From Paenibacillus forsythiae T98 (GTDB lineage: Bacteria; Bacillota; Bacilli; Paenibacillales; Paenibacillaceae): a stretch of DNA of 34,758 nt. Positions 1 through 8,091 of the stretch are shown one piece after another. Every line of letters begins with the position of its first letter. Position 1 is the first letter of the stretch. Under the pieces are notes generated by a model, which was not told the DNA's origin, ran no database searches, and saw only the letters and a list, made by a program, of their open reading frames with translations. Made by a program: the position numbers and the translations under genes. Where the stretch lies: the NCBI RefSeq assembly GCF_000520735.1, contig NZ_ASSC01000352.1:1-34758 (forward strand). The letters are read 5' to 3'.

Positions 1-830
1 GCAGGGTCGGCGGCATACGCGTCGATTGCCCGGCGGTAAGTCTTGACCGCCGCAACATTGTAAGCGGTCGGCTTAAGCAGCCCTTCGATCTTGAAGCTGT
101 CAACCCCCGCCTCCATCAGAATATGCAGATCTTCCAGAATGCACAGATCATCCGAGCTCATAATATGGGTGCCGTTCACATCCTCATAGACCGGGAACTT
201 CTCATCCGGACGCTCGGCCTCGACCAGGAACAGACCGCGTTCCTTCCCAAGGCTTCCCCCTGTAACGGGACGCCCCTGATGGGCCATATAGCTCTCCACC
301 AGCTTCCGCTTGGAGTGATAAATATTGGTCATGCCGTGGACTTGCACCTGTGCCTCCACTTCAAGCTTCGGCATCATTTCCGTAATTTCGTCCATGTTCA
401 GCTCACGCGCCAGAACGACGCGGGAAGCGCCCTTGCGTCCCCAATAATTGGCCGTAGCGAAATTGGTGGACGTCATCTCCGCATTCCAGTGAAGCTTAAG
501 GCCGGGCGCTTCGCGCCGGGCCGCGGCCAGTACGGCCGGATCGCCGAACTCGGCGGCATCCACGCCGATGTCCGCAATGGCCTTGATATAGGCCGGAAGC
601 TCATCCAGCAGCCGGTTCGGCATTAGACCCCCGAGCCCGGCATATACTTTACGGCCTCGCGCATGGGCCATTGCCACGGCCTCCGCCGTATCCTCCAGAC
701 TGAAATGTCCGGCCAGCCTCATGCCGAACCGGTCGTCGCCGATGAGCAGCGCATCGGCTCCGGCATCCAGCAGCGCGGCCGCTTCCGCAAGGGAAGCGGC
801 CGGCGCTAGCAGCTCCGGTTTACTCTTCAT
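1..830 (-). CDS. U32 family protein, TrhP1/YrrN-like (5' part; runs off the left edge)
   Basis: The reverse strand is open from an ATG at 830 to the window edge (about 276 codons). It begins MKSKPELLAPAASLAEAA, followed by a GADALLIGDDRFGMR segment, the typical N-terminus of the U32 'peptidase' family. In Bacillus subtilis the family members YrrN and YrrO lie just downstream of mltG (yrrL) and act in prephenate-dependent 5-hydroxyuridine formation at the tRNA wobble base, rather than as proven peptidases. The position next to mltG supports a YrrN/TrhP1 assignment. Two in-frame ATGs lie at 833 and 830; an AGGAGG at 838-843 is 4 and 7 bases from them, so 830 is preferred. The gap to mltG is only 66 bases, so the two are probably cotranscribed. 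The yrrM methyltransferase found between these genes in B. subtilis is absent. The C-terminus is not visible. Confidence 0.85.
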   Translation of the reverse strand, partial: MKSKPELLAPAASLAEAAALLDAGADALLIGDDRFGMRLAGHFSLEDTAEAVAMAHARGRKVYAGLGGLMPNRLLDELPAYIKAIADIGVDAAEFGDPAVLAAARREAPGLKLHWNAEMTSTNFATANYWGRKGASRVVLARELNMDEITEMMPKLEVEAQVQVHGMTNIYHSKRKLVESYMAHQGRPVTGGSLGKERGLFLVEAERPDEKFPVYEDVNGTHIMSSDDLCILEDLHILMEAGVDSFKIEGLLKPTAYNVAAVKTYRRAIDAYAADP

Positions 831-896
831 CATGTACCCTCCTGTAGACGCATCCGGCACAGTCAGGCGCCGGGCTGCATCCTTAATTATAACCTT

Positions 897-1946
897 TTAT
901 TGGGCCGCTTCCCGGCTCTTTTGGATATTGGCCAAATGCTCCTTGTACGTCTTGGCGAACAGATGGGCATGGCTTCCATCCTTCTTCGTCACATAATAAT
1001 AATAATCCGAAGCCTCCGGCTCCAGCGCCGCCTTAATCGAGGCAAGACCCGGGCTGCAAATCGGACCTGGCGGCAGCCCGGTGTTCCGGTACGTATTATA
1101 TGGACTCTTGACTTCGAGGTCCTTATACAGCAGTCTTTCCTTGGGCTGGGGTAGCAAATACTGGACGGTCGCGTCAATCTCAAGCTTTTGCCCTTTATCC
1201 AGTCTGTTGTAGATCACTCCGGCCACAAGCGGCCGCTCGCTATCCACGACGACCTCACGCTCCACCAGAGAGGCAACGGTCAGCAGCTCGTGCAGGGTCA
1301 GTCCGCGCGCTTTAAGCTTAGCCTGCCAGCCCGAAACACTGTCCAGCCTCTTCTCCAGCTCTTCCATCATCTTCTCGACAATCTGCTGCGGTGTGCTGCC
1401 TTTGACCAGCTCATAGGTCTCCGGAAACAGATAACCCTCCAGTCGGTGGCGGATACCCTTGTCCTGCGGAATGCCCAGAAGGTCCGTCTCCCGCAGCTCC
1501 GCCCCCGTATCCATCAGCGATACAAAAAGAGCGGCGTCCGTGCCCCAGGTCTGAGCCAGCCTGTCCGCAATCTGCTTCACCGTATACCCTTCGGGAATCG
1601 TAAAGACGACGGTTTCCTTCTTCACCACATCCCCCGCATTCAGGCGAGCAATCAGATTGTCATAGGTTGCGCCGGGCGCGGCGCTGTACGTTCCCGCCTT
1701 GAACTGCGATCCTTCGTTCGTCCACTTCAAATAGCCTTTGAACAGAAGAGCGCTGCGGATAATCCCTGTCCTCTCCAGCAGATCGGCAATTTCCGAGCTG
1801 CCCATGCCTTTTTCAATCGTAATCTTGACAGCAGGCCCTGACGGCTCCACCGGCTTCATCCCATTCCATATATACCAAATGCCTGCTCCCGCCAGGACGA
1901 CAAGCAGCAGCAGGATCATCAAAAGATTGCGGACCCCGGATTTCAA
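897..1946 (-). CDS. mltG: Endolytic peptidoglycan transglycosylase MltG (YceG/YrrL family)
   Basis: This 349-residue protein is a membrane-anchored lytic transglycosylase that cuts nascent glycan strands and so sets where peptidoglycan synthesis terminates. Residues about 7-27 form one N-terminal membrane anchor (LLMILLLLVVLAGAGIWYIW). A LysM-like segment follows at about 110-135 (FTIPEGYTVKQIADRL). The catalytic YceG domain contains ASLVERE, with Glu229 matching the family's catalytic glutamate, and later IDATVQYLL and NTYRNTGLPPGPICSPG, which are highly conserved in the family. The start is TTG at 1946 with a GAGGAG 5 bases upstream; an ATG at 1950 is in another frame. A sigma-A-like promoter sits just upstream (1972-2000). 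Length and motifs are normal. Confidence 0.95.
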   Translation of the reverse strand: MKSGVRNLLMILLLLVVLAGAGIWYIWNGMKPVEPSGPAVKITIEKGMGSSEIADLLERTGIIRSALLFKGYLKWTNEGSQFKAGTYSAAPGATYDNLIARLNAGDVVKKETVVFTIPEGYTVKQIADRLAQTWGTDAALFVSLMDTGAELRETDLLGIPQDKGIRHRLEGYLFPETYELVKGSTPQQIVEKMMEELEKRLDSVSGWQAKLKARGLTLHELLTVASLVEREVVVDSERPLVAGVIYNRLDKGQKLEIDATVQYLLPQPKERLLYKDLEVKSPYNTYRNTGLPPGPICSPGLASIKAALEPEASDYYYYVTKKDGSHAHLFAKTYKEHLANIQKSREAAQ

Positions 1947-1971
1947 GCATTCTCCTCACTTTCCGACTATA

Positions 1972-2000
1972 AATATAAAATTGTATTCATTTAAATTCAA
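1972..2000 (-). promoter_or_regulatory. Sigma-A promoter for mltG
   Basis: On the reverse strand a -35 TTGAAT (2000-1995) and a -10 TATATT (1977-1972) are separated by exactly 17 bases, 26 bases before the mltG TTG start. The surrounding 80 bases are AT-rich and lie just after a terminator, so mltG probably has its own transcript start. Confidence 0.6.
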
Positions 2001-2032
2001 TAGATATTTTCAAAAATCAGTTATTTTCCAAG

Positions 2033-2061
2033 CAAAAAGAGCGCGGAATTGCTCCGCCCTC
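2033..2061 (-). terminator. Rho-independent terminator of the ireB-ruvX-DUF1292 operon
   Basis: On the reverse strand, GAGGGCGGA and TTCCGCGCTC form a stem with one internal mismatch around a short loop, followed directly by five T residues (2038-2034). It lies about 60 bases after the stop codon of the last DUF1292 gene and just before the mltG promoter. Confidence 0.65.
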
Positions 2062-2119
2062 CCCTGCTTGTGGCTGCCTGCCATCGGCCCGAGGGCCGAA
2101 AGCGGCTAGCCGTATATGC

Positions 2120-2425
2120 TTACACTTCGTCGCCTGGAAAGGTCAGCTCGTCATACAGCTCCGACACATCTTCCCATTCGTCGTCGTCTTCAATGCTCTC
2201 CAGCTCTGGCGGACCGCCTTGGGACACCACTATACGCAGAATTTCCTGCTCCCCGATCCTTTCCGAATCTTGCAGCACCGCATAGCTGCGGCCCTGTACA
2301 TCAAATTCGGCGATGATCTCGTATACGGAAGCTTTACCGTTCTCGTCTTCCAGCTCCACGGACTCTCCATAAGCTTCTTTCAGCCTGGAGGTCCATATCA
2401 CCTGGCCGGCAGAAAACTCAGTCAT
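2120..2425 (-). CDS. DUF1292 family small acidic protein (second of a tandem pair)
   Basis: This 101-residue protein begins MTEFSAGQVIWTSRLKEAYG, contains the DUF1292 core (VELEDENGKASVYEIIAEFDV, then YAVLQD) and ends in a very acidic tail (ESIEDDDEWEDVSELYDEL). Its function is unknown; B. subtilis YrzB belongs to the same family and sits next to ruvX. The reading frame is open further upstream to 2500, but that stretch lies inside the preceding gene in another frame. The ATG at 2425, which overlaps the previous gene's TGA at 2418-2420, is therefore chosen. The 8-base overlap suggests translational coupling. It is the last gene of the ireB operon, followed by a terminator. Confidence 0.85.
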   Translation of the reverse strand: MTEFSAGQVIWTSRLKEAYGESVELEDENGKASVYEIIAEFDVQGRSYAVLQDSERIGEQEILRIVVSQGGPPELESIEDDDEWEDVSELYDELTFPGDEV

Positions 2426-2726
2426 TCCCCGCTCCCCCGTCCAGCTCGTCAACCAGCGTGTTAAAGGTCTCTTCGACAATCGCCCACTCTTCATCATCAT
2501 CGATCATGAACAACTGCAGATCCTCTCCGTCCTCTTCATAGCGGAATGCGTATACCTCGTCGGCTTCTTCATCCTCGGAATCGAGCGGAACCACCATCAT
2601 ATACTTGGAATCGGAACCGTCGACCTCGAACTTCATGATCACCTCGAATTCCTCTTCGTTGCCTTCATCATCGGGAATGTAAATAATCTCCGGTTCCTCA
2701 TCCATGCCGATCTGCTCGTTTGCCAT
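2418..2726 (-). CDS. DUF1292 family small acidic protein (first of a tandem pair; YrzB-like)
   Basis: This 102-residue protein is strongly acidic. It starts MANEQIGMDEEPEIIYIPDD, followed by GNEEEFEVIMKFEVDG, SKYMMVVPLD, an EADEVYAFRYEED segment and DEEWAIVEETFNTLV, the standard DUF1292 layout seen in YrzB of B. subtilis. Its function is unknown. It starts 13 bases after ruvX and overlaps the following DUF1292 gene by 8 bases, so it belongs to the ireB-ruvX operon. The two DUF1292 proteins share the layout but differ widely in sequence, consistent with an old duplication. Confidence 0.88.
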   Translation of the reverse strand: MANEQIGMDEEPEIIYIPDDEGNEEEFEVIMKFEVDGSDSKYMMVVPLDSEDEEADEVYAFRYEEDGEDLQLFMIDDDEEWAIVEETFNTLVDELDGGAGND

Positions 2727-2739
2727 GTGTGCGCACCCC

Positions 2740-3156
2740 TCACCTTTTACTGTTGGCGTCCAAATAATTTTGCAAAATCAGAACCGCGGCCATTTTATCC
2801 ACAATTCCTTTGCGCTTCTTGCGGCTGACATCGCCTTCAATCAGCACCCGCTCCGCGGACACCGTCGTCAGACGTTCATCCCAAAGGGATACGGGCAAAC
2901 CCAGCGTCTCCCGCAGCCGGTTCGCAAATTCGATGCAGAGCTCGCCGCGGGGGCCCACTGTGCCGTTCATATTCTTGGGAAGGCCGACTACAACCTCGGA
3001 TACTTCGTATTCCTCGATCAAGCGACGGATTCGCTCCAGCTCGCTCCCGTCCCGGCGGCGCTCAATGGTCTCCAGTCCCTGAGCGGTCCAGCCAAAAGCA
3101 TCGCTTACGGCTGCGCCGATCCGGCGGTCCCCGTAATCCAGACCGAGCTTCCTCAT
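2740..3156 (-). CDS. ruvX: RuvX/YqgF family RNase H-fold nuclease (putative Holliday junction resolvase, YrrK)
   Basis: This 138-residue protein has the YqgF fold: [16 protein letters not shown] at the N-terminus with the first catalytic Asp (D7), [17 protein letters not shown] in the middle, [17 protein letters not shown] carrying the second acidic residue, and [17 protein letters not shown] near the C-terminus with the third. The family processes Holliday junctions in vitro and has also been linked to 16S rRNA 5' maturation. The ATG overlaps the ireB TGA by 4 bases (3153-3156), so translation is probably coupled. Gene order is the same as alaS-yrzL-yrrK-yrzB in Bacillus. Confidence 0.93.
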   Translation of the reverse strand: MRKLGLDYGDRRIGAAVSDAFGWTAQGLETIERRRDGSELERIRRLIEEYEVSEVVVGLPKNMNGTVGPRGELCIEFANRLRETLGLPVSLWDERLTTVSAERVLIEGDVSRKKRKGIVDKMAAVLILQNYLDANSKR

Positions 3157-3428
3157 TTGACCTGATCCGCCGGCTGATTGGCAAGGTAGAACCGGACCAG
3201 TTCCTCAATCAGCTCGTCACGTTCTTTCCTCCGGACCAAACTTCTCGCATTGTTGTGGCGCGGGATGTAAGCCGGATCACCGGAAAGAAGGTAGCCTACA
3301 ATCTGGTTGATCGGATTATAATCCTTCTCCACCAGGGCGTTGTGAACGGTAAGCAGGATCTCGCGGGGAGATGCCTCTTTCTCGTCGCCCTTCACATTGA
3401 ATTTGACCGTTTTGTCCATGGAGTCCAT
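3153..3428 (-). CDS. ireB: IreB family regulatory phosphoprotein (UPF0297, YrzL)
   Basis: This short protein (91 residues) matches the UPF0297/IreB family: [14 protein letters not shown], then [20 protein letters not shown], a [19 protein letters not shown] segment that is nearly invariant in the family, and the [13 protein letters not shown] helix. In Enterococcus IreB is a substrate of the Ser/Thr kinase IreK and influences cephalosporin tolerance. The frame also opens at a GTG (3437), but that codon abuts the ribosome binding site. The ATG at 3428 lies 8 bases after AAGGAAGG and is preferred. It is the first gene of the ireB-ruvX-DUF1292-DUF1292 operon. Confidence 0.9.
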   Translation of the reverse strand: MDSMDKTVKFNVKGDEKEASPREILLTVHNALVEKDYNPINQIVGYLLSGDPAYIPRHNNARSLVRRKERDELIEELVRFYLANQPADQVK

Positions 3429-3509
3429 TTGTGACACCTTCCTTCTGCGCAGTCAATGCTTGACGGGCCTTCGCAAAGTTGCTGCATTACTATATTTGTA
3501 TCTCACTCC

Positions 3510-3538
3510 ATCATAACATATTCACGGTCAAACAAGAA
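3510..3538 (-). promoter_or_regulatory. Probable extended -10 promoter of the ireB operon
   Basis: On the reverse strand, TG-T-TATGAT forms an extended -10 (TATGAT at 3515-3510) with a weak TTCTTG at the -35 position 17 bases upstream. It lies about 82 bases before the ireB start. The rest of the 339-base gap to alaS (3429-3767) contains no gene I can support; its alaS-proximal part is GC-rich without a clear terminator. Confidence 0.45.
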
Positions 3539-3767
3539 AATCCTGCCGGAATATAGCGTTTTTTTGGGATAATGCTCATGAATAACGCAAAAACAAGGAA
3601 TGGTATGCAGAGCAGGCGCGAAAAACGCGGGAACCTGTCCAGCCAAGGCCTGCCGGAACCCGGGCACCGGCTATACCGGCTCGCCAAGTACCCGCACGGA
3701 TATTGAAACCCGCTGCGACTTGATCCCGGGTCCGGAACGCCGCAGACTCCTGCTTGAAGCCGCCAGT

Positions 3768-6398
3768 TTAGCCCTGGTCGGCCACCAGTTCTTCGGCCTT
3801 CGCCAGCGCGGCAGCCAGCTTGGAGGCGTCCTTGCCGCCAGCCTGGGCCATGTCCGGACGGCCGCCTCCGCCTCCGCCGCATACCGCAGCGACTTCCTTC
3901 ACCAGCTTGCCGGCATGGTAGCCCTGCTTCACGAGCGCCTGCGGCACTGCCACGACAAAGTTCACTTTGTCGTCCATGGCGGCGCCCAGCACGATGACCG
4001 CCTCCGGCAGCTTCGCCTTCAGTTCGTCGGCCATGGAGCGCAGCGCGTCCATGCTGCTCGCCTGCACGGAAGCCGTCAGCACCTGTACGCCGCTGCCGAC
4101 CGTCTTCACACTGCTGGTCAGCTCGGCTGCGGCTGCTGCGCTGAGCTTCGATTGCAGCGACTCATTCTCGCGCGCAAGCTCGCGCACCTGGCCGCTCAAA
4201 GCCTCGATTCGCTTCGGTACGTCCGGCAGCGACGATTTCAGCAGCGCCGCAGCCTGCTTTAGCACGTCGAGCTGGCTCTCCGTGTGCTGGTAAGCGTAAC
4301 GGCCGGTCACCGCTTCGATCCGGCGCACGCCGGAGCCGATGCCGCTCTCGCTGACCAGCTTGAAAATGCCGATCTGCGACGTATTGCGCACATGACAGCC
4401 GCCGCACAGCTCAAGGCTGTAATCGCCGACCTGCACCACGCGGACGATATCGCCGTACTTCTCGCCGAAGAGCGCCATCGCGCCCATCGCCTTGGCTTCA
4501 TCGATCGGTTTGTTGTCGATCACAACATCCAGTCCGCGCCAGATCTGCTCATTGACCTTATGCTCGATTTCCGTCAGCTCTTCCGGCGTAATCGCGCCAA
4601 AATGCGAGAAGTCGAACCGCAGACGCTGCCCTTCCACCAGCGAACCCGCCTGGTTGACGTGGCCGCCGAGCACTTCCTTCAGCGCTTTATGCAGCAGATG
4701 GGTGGCCGTGTGGTTCTTCACAACATCCTCGCGCTCCGCCCGGTCCACCTCGGCGCGGACCGTATCGCCCACTTTAAGCTCGCCGGATTCCACCGTTACG
4801 AGATGAACATGCTGGCCGCGCGGCGCTTTGAACAATCCGTTCACCTTCGCCGTAACGGAGGTGCCTGTCAGCACGCCGTGGTCGCTGACCTGGCCGCCGC
4901 TCTCGGCATAAAAAGGAGTCGATTCCAGGATAACCTGCGCCTCGGCGCCTTCGCCGGCGCTGTCCACCAGCTCGTCGCCAACGACGATCGCAGCGATTTT
5001 CGTTTCGGCTACGAGGTCATTATAACCAACAAATTCGCTTTTAACCGTCAGCTCGGACAATGCGCCGCCCTGCACCTTCATGCTGCCGCTGTCATGGCGG
5101 GCCGCTCTTGCCCGGTCGCGCTGCTCCTGCATCGCCGCGTCGAACCCTTCGCGGTCGACCTTCAGCCCCTGCTCCGCAGCGTAGTCTTCCGTCAGGTCGA
5201 ACGGGAAGCCATAGGTGTCATACAGCTTGAACGCGTCCGCTCCGTTGATCGTGTCCACGCCGTCCGCCTTCGCCCGGTCGCTGATTTCGCCCAGGATTGC
5301 CAGGCCGTCGGACAGCGTTTCGTGGAAGCGCTCCTCTTCCGTACGGATGATTTTGGAAATATATTCGCGGTTCTCCACCACGGTAGGGTAGTAGACGCCC
5401 ATAATGTCGCCCACAATGCTCGTCAGCTCGTACATGAATGGACGGTCAAGGCCAAGCGTCTTGCCGTAGCGCACTGCGCGGCGCAATAGACGGCGGATAA
5501 TATAGCCGCGGCCTTCATTGGAAGGCAGCACCCCGTCGCCTACCGCAAAAGTCACGGTACGGATATGATCGGCGATGACCTTCAGCGCGATGTCCTGCTC
5601 CAGATTATCCTTGTAGTTCACCCCGGCCAGCTTCGCCGTTGTTTGAATGATCGGCTGGAACAGGTCGGTGTCGAAGTTCGAATCCACGTCCTGAAGGATG
5701 GAAGCGAAACGCTCCAGGCCCGCGCCGGTATCAATGTTCTTGTTCGGAAGCGGCGTGTAGCTGCCGTCCTTATTGTGGTTGAACTGCGAGAACACCAGGT
5801 TCCATACTTCGAGATAGCGTTCGTTCTCGCCGCCCGGATACATTTCCGGGTCCGACATGTCGCTGCCGTAGGCCTCGCCCCGGTCGTAGAAGATTTCCGT
5901 ACAAGGTCCGCACGGCCCTTCGCCGATATCCCAGAAGTTGTCCTCCAGCTTGATGATGCGCTCTGCGGGCAGTCCGATTTTTTCATTCCAGAACTTGTAC
6001 GCTTCTTCATCCTCGGGATAGACCGTAACAGCCAGACGGTCCGGATCGAAGCCGATCCACTCCTTGCCGGTCAGGAATTCCCATGCCCAGGTAATCGCTT
6101 CTTCCTTGAAATAGTCTCCGATGGAGAAGTTGCCCAGCATTTCAAAAAATGTATGGTGCCGGCGCGTCTTGCCGACGTTCTCAATGTCATTTGTCCGGAT
6201 ACACTTCTGCGAATTCGCTAGACGCGGATTTTCCGGCTTCACGCGCCCGTCGAAATAAGCTTTAAGCGGCGCCATGCCCGCATTGATCCACAAGAGCGAT
6301 GGATCGTTATGAGGGACGAGCGATGCGCTGGGCTCGATTTTATGGCCTTTGCCTTCAAAGAACGTCAGCCATTTGGAACGGATTTCACTTGCTTTCAT
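3768..6398 (-). CDS. alaS: Alanyl-tRNA synthetase
   Basis: This 876-residue enzyme attaches alanine to tRNA-Ala. It begins [20 protein letters not shown]; the class II catalytic core covers about 1-460 ([38 protein letters not shown]). The editing domain has [11 protein letters not shown] and the zinc-binding [10 protein letters not shown]. The C-Ala/DHHA1 tail ends with a [15 protein letters not shown] segment. Length is normal for Bacillota. The frame is open 28 codons further upstream (to 6482), but that part is the T-box leader, so the ATG at 6398 with a GGGAGC ribosome binding site is used. It is transcribed alone behind its own promoter and tRNA-sensing leader and precedes the ireB operon, as in Bacillus. 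Confidence 0.97.
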   Translation of the reverse strand: MKASEIRSKWLTFFEGKGHKIEPSASLVPHNDPSLLWINAGMAPLKAYFDGRVKPENPRLANSQKCIRTNDIENVGKTRRHHTFFEMLGNFSIGDYFKEEAITWAWEFLTGKEWIGFDPDRLAVTVYPEDEEAYKFWNEKIGLPAERIIKLEDNFWDIGEGPCGPCTEIFYDRGEAYGSDMSDPEMYPGGENERYLEVWNLVFSQFNHNKDGSYTPLPNKNIDTGAGLERFASILQDVDSNFDTDLFQPIIQTTAKLAGVNYKDNLEQDIALKVIADHIRTVTFAVGDGVLPSNEGRGYIIRRLLRRAVRYGKTLGLDRPFMYELTSIVGDIMGVYYPTVVENREYISKIIRTEEERFHETLSDGLAILGEISDRAKADGVDTINGADAFKLYDTYGFPFDLTEDYAAEQGLKVDREGFDAAMQEQRDRARAARHDSGSMKVQGGALSELTVKSEFVGYNDLVAETKIAAIVVGDELVDSAGEGAEAQVILESTPFYAESGGQVSDHGVLTGTSVTAKVNGLFKAPRGQHVHLVTVESGELKVGDTVRAEVDRAEREDVVKNHTATHLLHKALKEVLGGHVNQAGSLVEGQRLRFDFSHFGAITPEELTEIEHKVNEQIWRGLDVVIDNKPIDEAKAMGAMALFGEKYGDIVRVVQVGDYSLELCGGCHVRNTSQIGIFKLVSESGIGSGVRRIEAVTGRYAYQHTESQLDVLKQAAALLKSSLPDVPKRIEALSGQVRELARENESLQSKLSAAAAAELTSSVKTVGSGVQVLTASVQASSMDALRSMADELKAKLPEAVIVLGAAMDDKVNFVVAVPQALVKQGYHAGKLVKEVAAVCGGGGGGRPDMAQAGGKDASKLAAALAKAEELVADQG

Positions 6399-6433
6399 CT
6401 GATACAGCTCCCGTCGGTTTAATAATGTAAAAC

Positions 6434-6463
6434 AAAAAAACGCCCCTGAATAATTCAGGGACG
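6434..6463 (-). terminator. Intrinsic terminator of the alaS T-box leader
   Basis: On the reverse strand CGTCCCTGAA and TTCAGGGGCG pair as a 10-bp stem around a TTA loop, followed by seven T residues (6440-6434). It lies directly after the conserved T-box sequence and 36 bases before the alaS ATG, which is the attenuator arrangement of T-box leaders. Confidence 0.92.
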
Positions 6464-6753
6464 ATTCATATCGCGGTACCACCCTGGTTATCGCCCGGTT
6501 GCGTCACGGCATCTTAATTAAAAGATGCACCGGGACACGCTTCCAGTGGGCGATCGCCTTGTTACGGCCGTTAACGGAACCATCCGGCGGGCTTGTACCC
6601 GCACTCCGAAATCAGCTTTCCGCCGGCCCGTCTTCCGGATTCTCGCAGCCGCTTGCGTCACCCGCAAGGGAATCCGTTCTCTGCTGAAGCCTTGTTTCCG
6701 GCGTACTTCATTTCATCTGCGTATTCATAGCTATGCTGTTAACGCATTTTATC
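6434..6753 (-). promoter_or_regulatory. T-box riboswitch leader of alaS (tRNA-Ala sensing)
   Basis: The leader RNA runs from about 6753 to the terminator. The conserved T-box AGGGTGGTACCGCG is at 6485-6472. Its TGGT is complementary to an ACCA acceptor end, as needed for an uncharged tRNA with discriminator A. Upstream, the AGAGAA and GGCTGCGAGAA elements fit Stem I. In the segment GGAAAGCTGATTTCGGAG the triplet GCT (6616-6614) sits where the specifier codon is expected and reads alanine, which fits the downstream gene. Known mechanism: uncharged tRNA-Ala stabilises the antiterminator and allows alaS transcription. The specifier assignment is by eye; the T-box and terminator are clear. Confidence 0.92.
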
Positions 6754-6759
6754 ATCATA

Positions 6760-6788
6760 AGTATATCCATGCTCTACGTTCCTGTCAA
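6760..6788 (-). promoter_or_regulatory. Sigma-A promoter of alaS
   Basis: A perfect -35 TTGACA (6788-6783) and a -10 TATACT (6765-6760) are spaced by 17 bases on the reverse strand. The predicted start at about 6753 gives a leader of about 355 bases containing the T-box. Confidence 0.85.
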
Positions 6789-6854
6789 TCTGCTAGTGAA
6801 GATAGGTCAGGCAGGTCTGCTCTCACCCGATCCGCCGTGAAGCCGCCGTCCTCG

Positions 6855-7637
6855 TTACAGCACCGCCGAAGAGCCTCCGTCGATATTGACCGATGTTCCG
6901 GTAACGTATGACGCCGCATCGGACACCAGGAACGCGATTACCTTAGCCGCTTCCTCCGCTTCGCCGATCCTTCCCAGGGGAATGCCGTGGCGCTGGTCGG
7001 TGGAGAACTCCTCCCAGCTAAGCTCCGGGGCAGCCTGCTTCCATTTCCGCTCGATTTGGTCGCTTCGGATGAGACCGATGCATACCGCATTGACGCGAAT
7101 ACCCGCTCCGGCCAAATCCTTGCTCATCGCTTTGGTCAGCGCAAGGCCCGCAGCGCGGCTTACAGACGTTGGCAAGGAAGCGGCGGACGGAGCCTTGCCT
7201 TTGACGGCGGTGACGTTGACGACGGCTCCGCCGCCCGCCTTCCGCATATACGGAATCGCCGCCCGCGCGCAGTGTACCGCGCCCAGCAGCTTCAGATCGA
7301 GATCGGTGTCCCAGCCTTCAGCGGTTACTTCCTCGAACGGCTTGGCTGCGGAGGTGCCAGCGTTATTGATCAGAATATCGACGCCGCCAAATTGCGCGCC
7401 AGCCGTCTCGACCGCCCGCCGGGCGCCCTCCTCCGACGAAATATCGGCCTGAATAACCAGCGCTTCCTTTCCTGTCGCTTCATATATATGCCGCGCCGCC
7501 GCCTCAAGCGGCTCCGGCGTTCGGGCAATGATCGCCACCTCCGCGCCCTCACTTGCCAGAACAACAGCCGTGGCCAAGCCGATTCCTTTGCTGCCGCCGG
7601 TTATTACCGCCTTTTTCCCTCTCAAACCCAGGTCCAT
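6855..7637 (-). CDS. SDR family protein resembling BKR-like SDRs that lack the catalytic residues
   Basis: This 260-residue Rossmann-fold protein has an intact cofactor motif (TGGSKGIG at about 14-21) and NNAG, and ends with the usual VTGTSVNIDGGSS. The catalytic region is altered. The position of the active-site Ser reads VVNVTAVKG, and the YxxxK motif is replaced: in LPTSVSRAAGLALTK, Thr stands where Tyr should be and Arg where Lys should be. A recognised subgroup of 3-ketoacyl-ACP-reductase-like SDRs shows the same loss, so this is probably a real gene with an unusual or non-redox role, not a decayed one. The ATG at 7637 has AGGAGGAG just upstream. It is alone between the alaS promoter and the tRNA gene. 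Its substrate cannot be read from the sequence. Confidence 0.85.
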   Translation of the reverse strand: MDLGLRGKKAVITGGSKGIGLATAVVLASEGAEVAIIARTPEPLEAAARHIYEATGKEALVIQADISSEEGARRAVETAGAQFGGVDILINNAGTSAAKPFEEVTAEGWDTDLDLKLLGAVHCARAAIPYMRKAGGGAVVNVTAVKGKAPSAASLPTSVSRAAGLALTKAMSKDLAGAGIRVNAVCIGLIRSDQIERKWKQAAPELSWEEFSTDQRHGIPLGRIGEAEEAAKVIAFLVSDAASYVTGTSVNIDGGSSAVL

Positions 7638-7698
7638 AGTTTACTCCTCCTAAGAGCGACGAATTTTGCGCCGTCCTGCTAAATTTTCTCATATGTAC

Positions 7699-7729
7699 AT
7701 TATACATACTCACGAACGTTATACATACT
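7699..7729 (-). promoter_or_regulatory. Candidate promoter/operator of the SDR gene with 11-bp direct repeats
   Basis: The plus-strand sequence TTATACATACT occurs twice, at 7700-7710 and 7719-7729, offset by 19 bases (about two helix turns). On the reverse strand the first copy overlaps a consensus -10 TATAAT (7704-7699) that has no good -35 (TATGTA). A weak -35 with repeats over the promoter suggests regulator binding. The two repeats are seen directly; the operator role is inference. Confidence 0.45.
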
Positions 7730-7773
7730 GCGGCCGACGGTCAAAATCTCCGTTCACATTCTTAAAACATATC

Positions 7774-7802
7774 TTTACAATAATCGCAAACAGGCGTATA
7801 AT
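7774..7802 (+). promoter_or_regulatory. Sigma-A promoter of tRNA-Pro
   Basis: On the plus strand a -35 TTTACA (7774-7779) and a consensus -10 TATAAT (7797-7802) are separated by 17 bases. The expected transcript start near 7809 is about 37 bases before the tRNA. Confidence 0.75.
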
Positions 7803-7845
7803 CTCTAATTGTTCGGGCGCAATATTTCCTGATTATATCCACTAA

Positions 7846-7919
7846 CGAGACGTGGCTCAGCTTGGTAGAGCGCTTGCTTCGGGAGCAAGAGGTCGCAGGT
7901 TCAAATCCTGTCGTCTCGA
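7846..7919 (+). tRNA. tRNA-Pro (anticodon CGG)
   Basis: This 74-base cloverleaf has acceptor arms CGAGACG (7846-7852) and CGTCTCG (7912-7918) with discriminator A at 7919. The anticodon stem CTTGC/GCAAG encloses the loop TTCGGGA, giving anticodon CGG at 7880-7882, which reads the proline codon CCG. The T arm contains GGTTCAAATCC. The CCA end is not encoded. It is the only plus-strand gene in the window and marks the left border of the AT-rich region. Confidence 0.95.
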
Positions 7920-7936
7920 TACTTGATTTACACGGG

Positions 7937-7963
7937 ATTCCGGTCATTGGACCGGAATTTTTT
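7937..7963 (+). terminator. Rho-independent terminator after tRNA-Pro
   Basis: ATTCCGGTC and GACCGGAAT form a perfect 9-bp stem around the loop ATTG, followed by a run of six T residues (7958-7963). It begins 18 bases after the tRNA. Between here and 8091 I see no further gene. Confidence 0.88.
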
Positions 7964-8091
7964 ATGCTTAAAGAGCCAAATCTACCGATGGGCCAATCAA
8001 GCGTAAAATACAAAGTCCACTGTCGAATCAAGCAATTCCACGTGTTCTAATAATTTTATAAATTACCTCAATTGGAGTACCTCCATCCTCC

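Noticed and set aside
2084..2099. GC-rich TCGGCC-CGAG-GGCCGA hairpin after the DUF1292 gene
   Set aside because: No T run follows it; the nearby stem at 2033-2061 is the better terminator.
3511..3882. 123-codon minus-strand frame between alaS and ireB
   Set aside because: It starts inside the alaS C-terminal coding sequence in another frame, has an Arg-rich unnatural composition and lacks a ribosome binding site.
4284..5489. 401-codon plus-strand open frame opposite alaS
   Set aside because: It is antisense to a clear alaS gene in GC-rich DNA, has no recognisable protein motif and is rich in His, Arg and Ala as expected of a shadow frame.
7762..8031. Minus-strand frame of 89 codons over the tRNA
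   Set aside because: It runs antisense through the tRNA-Pro gene and its terminator.
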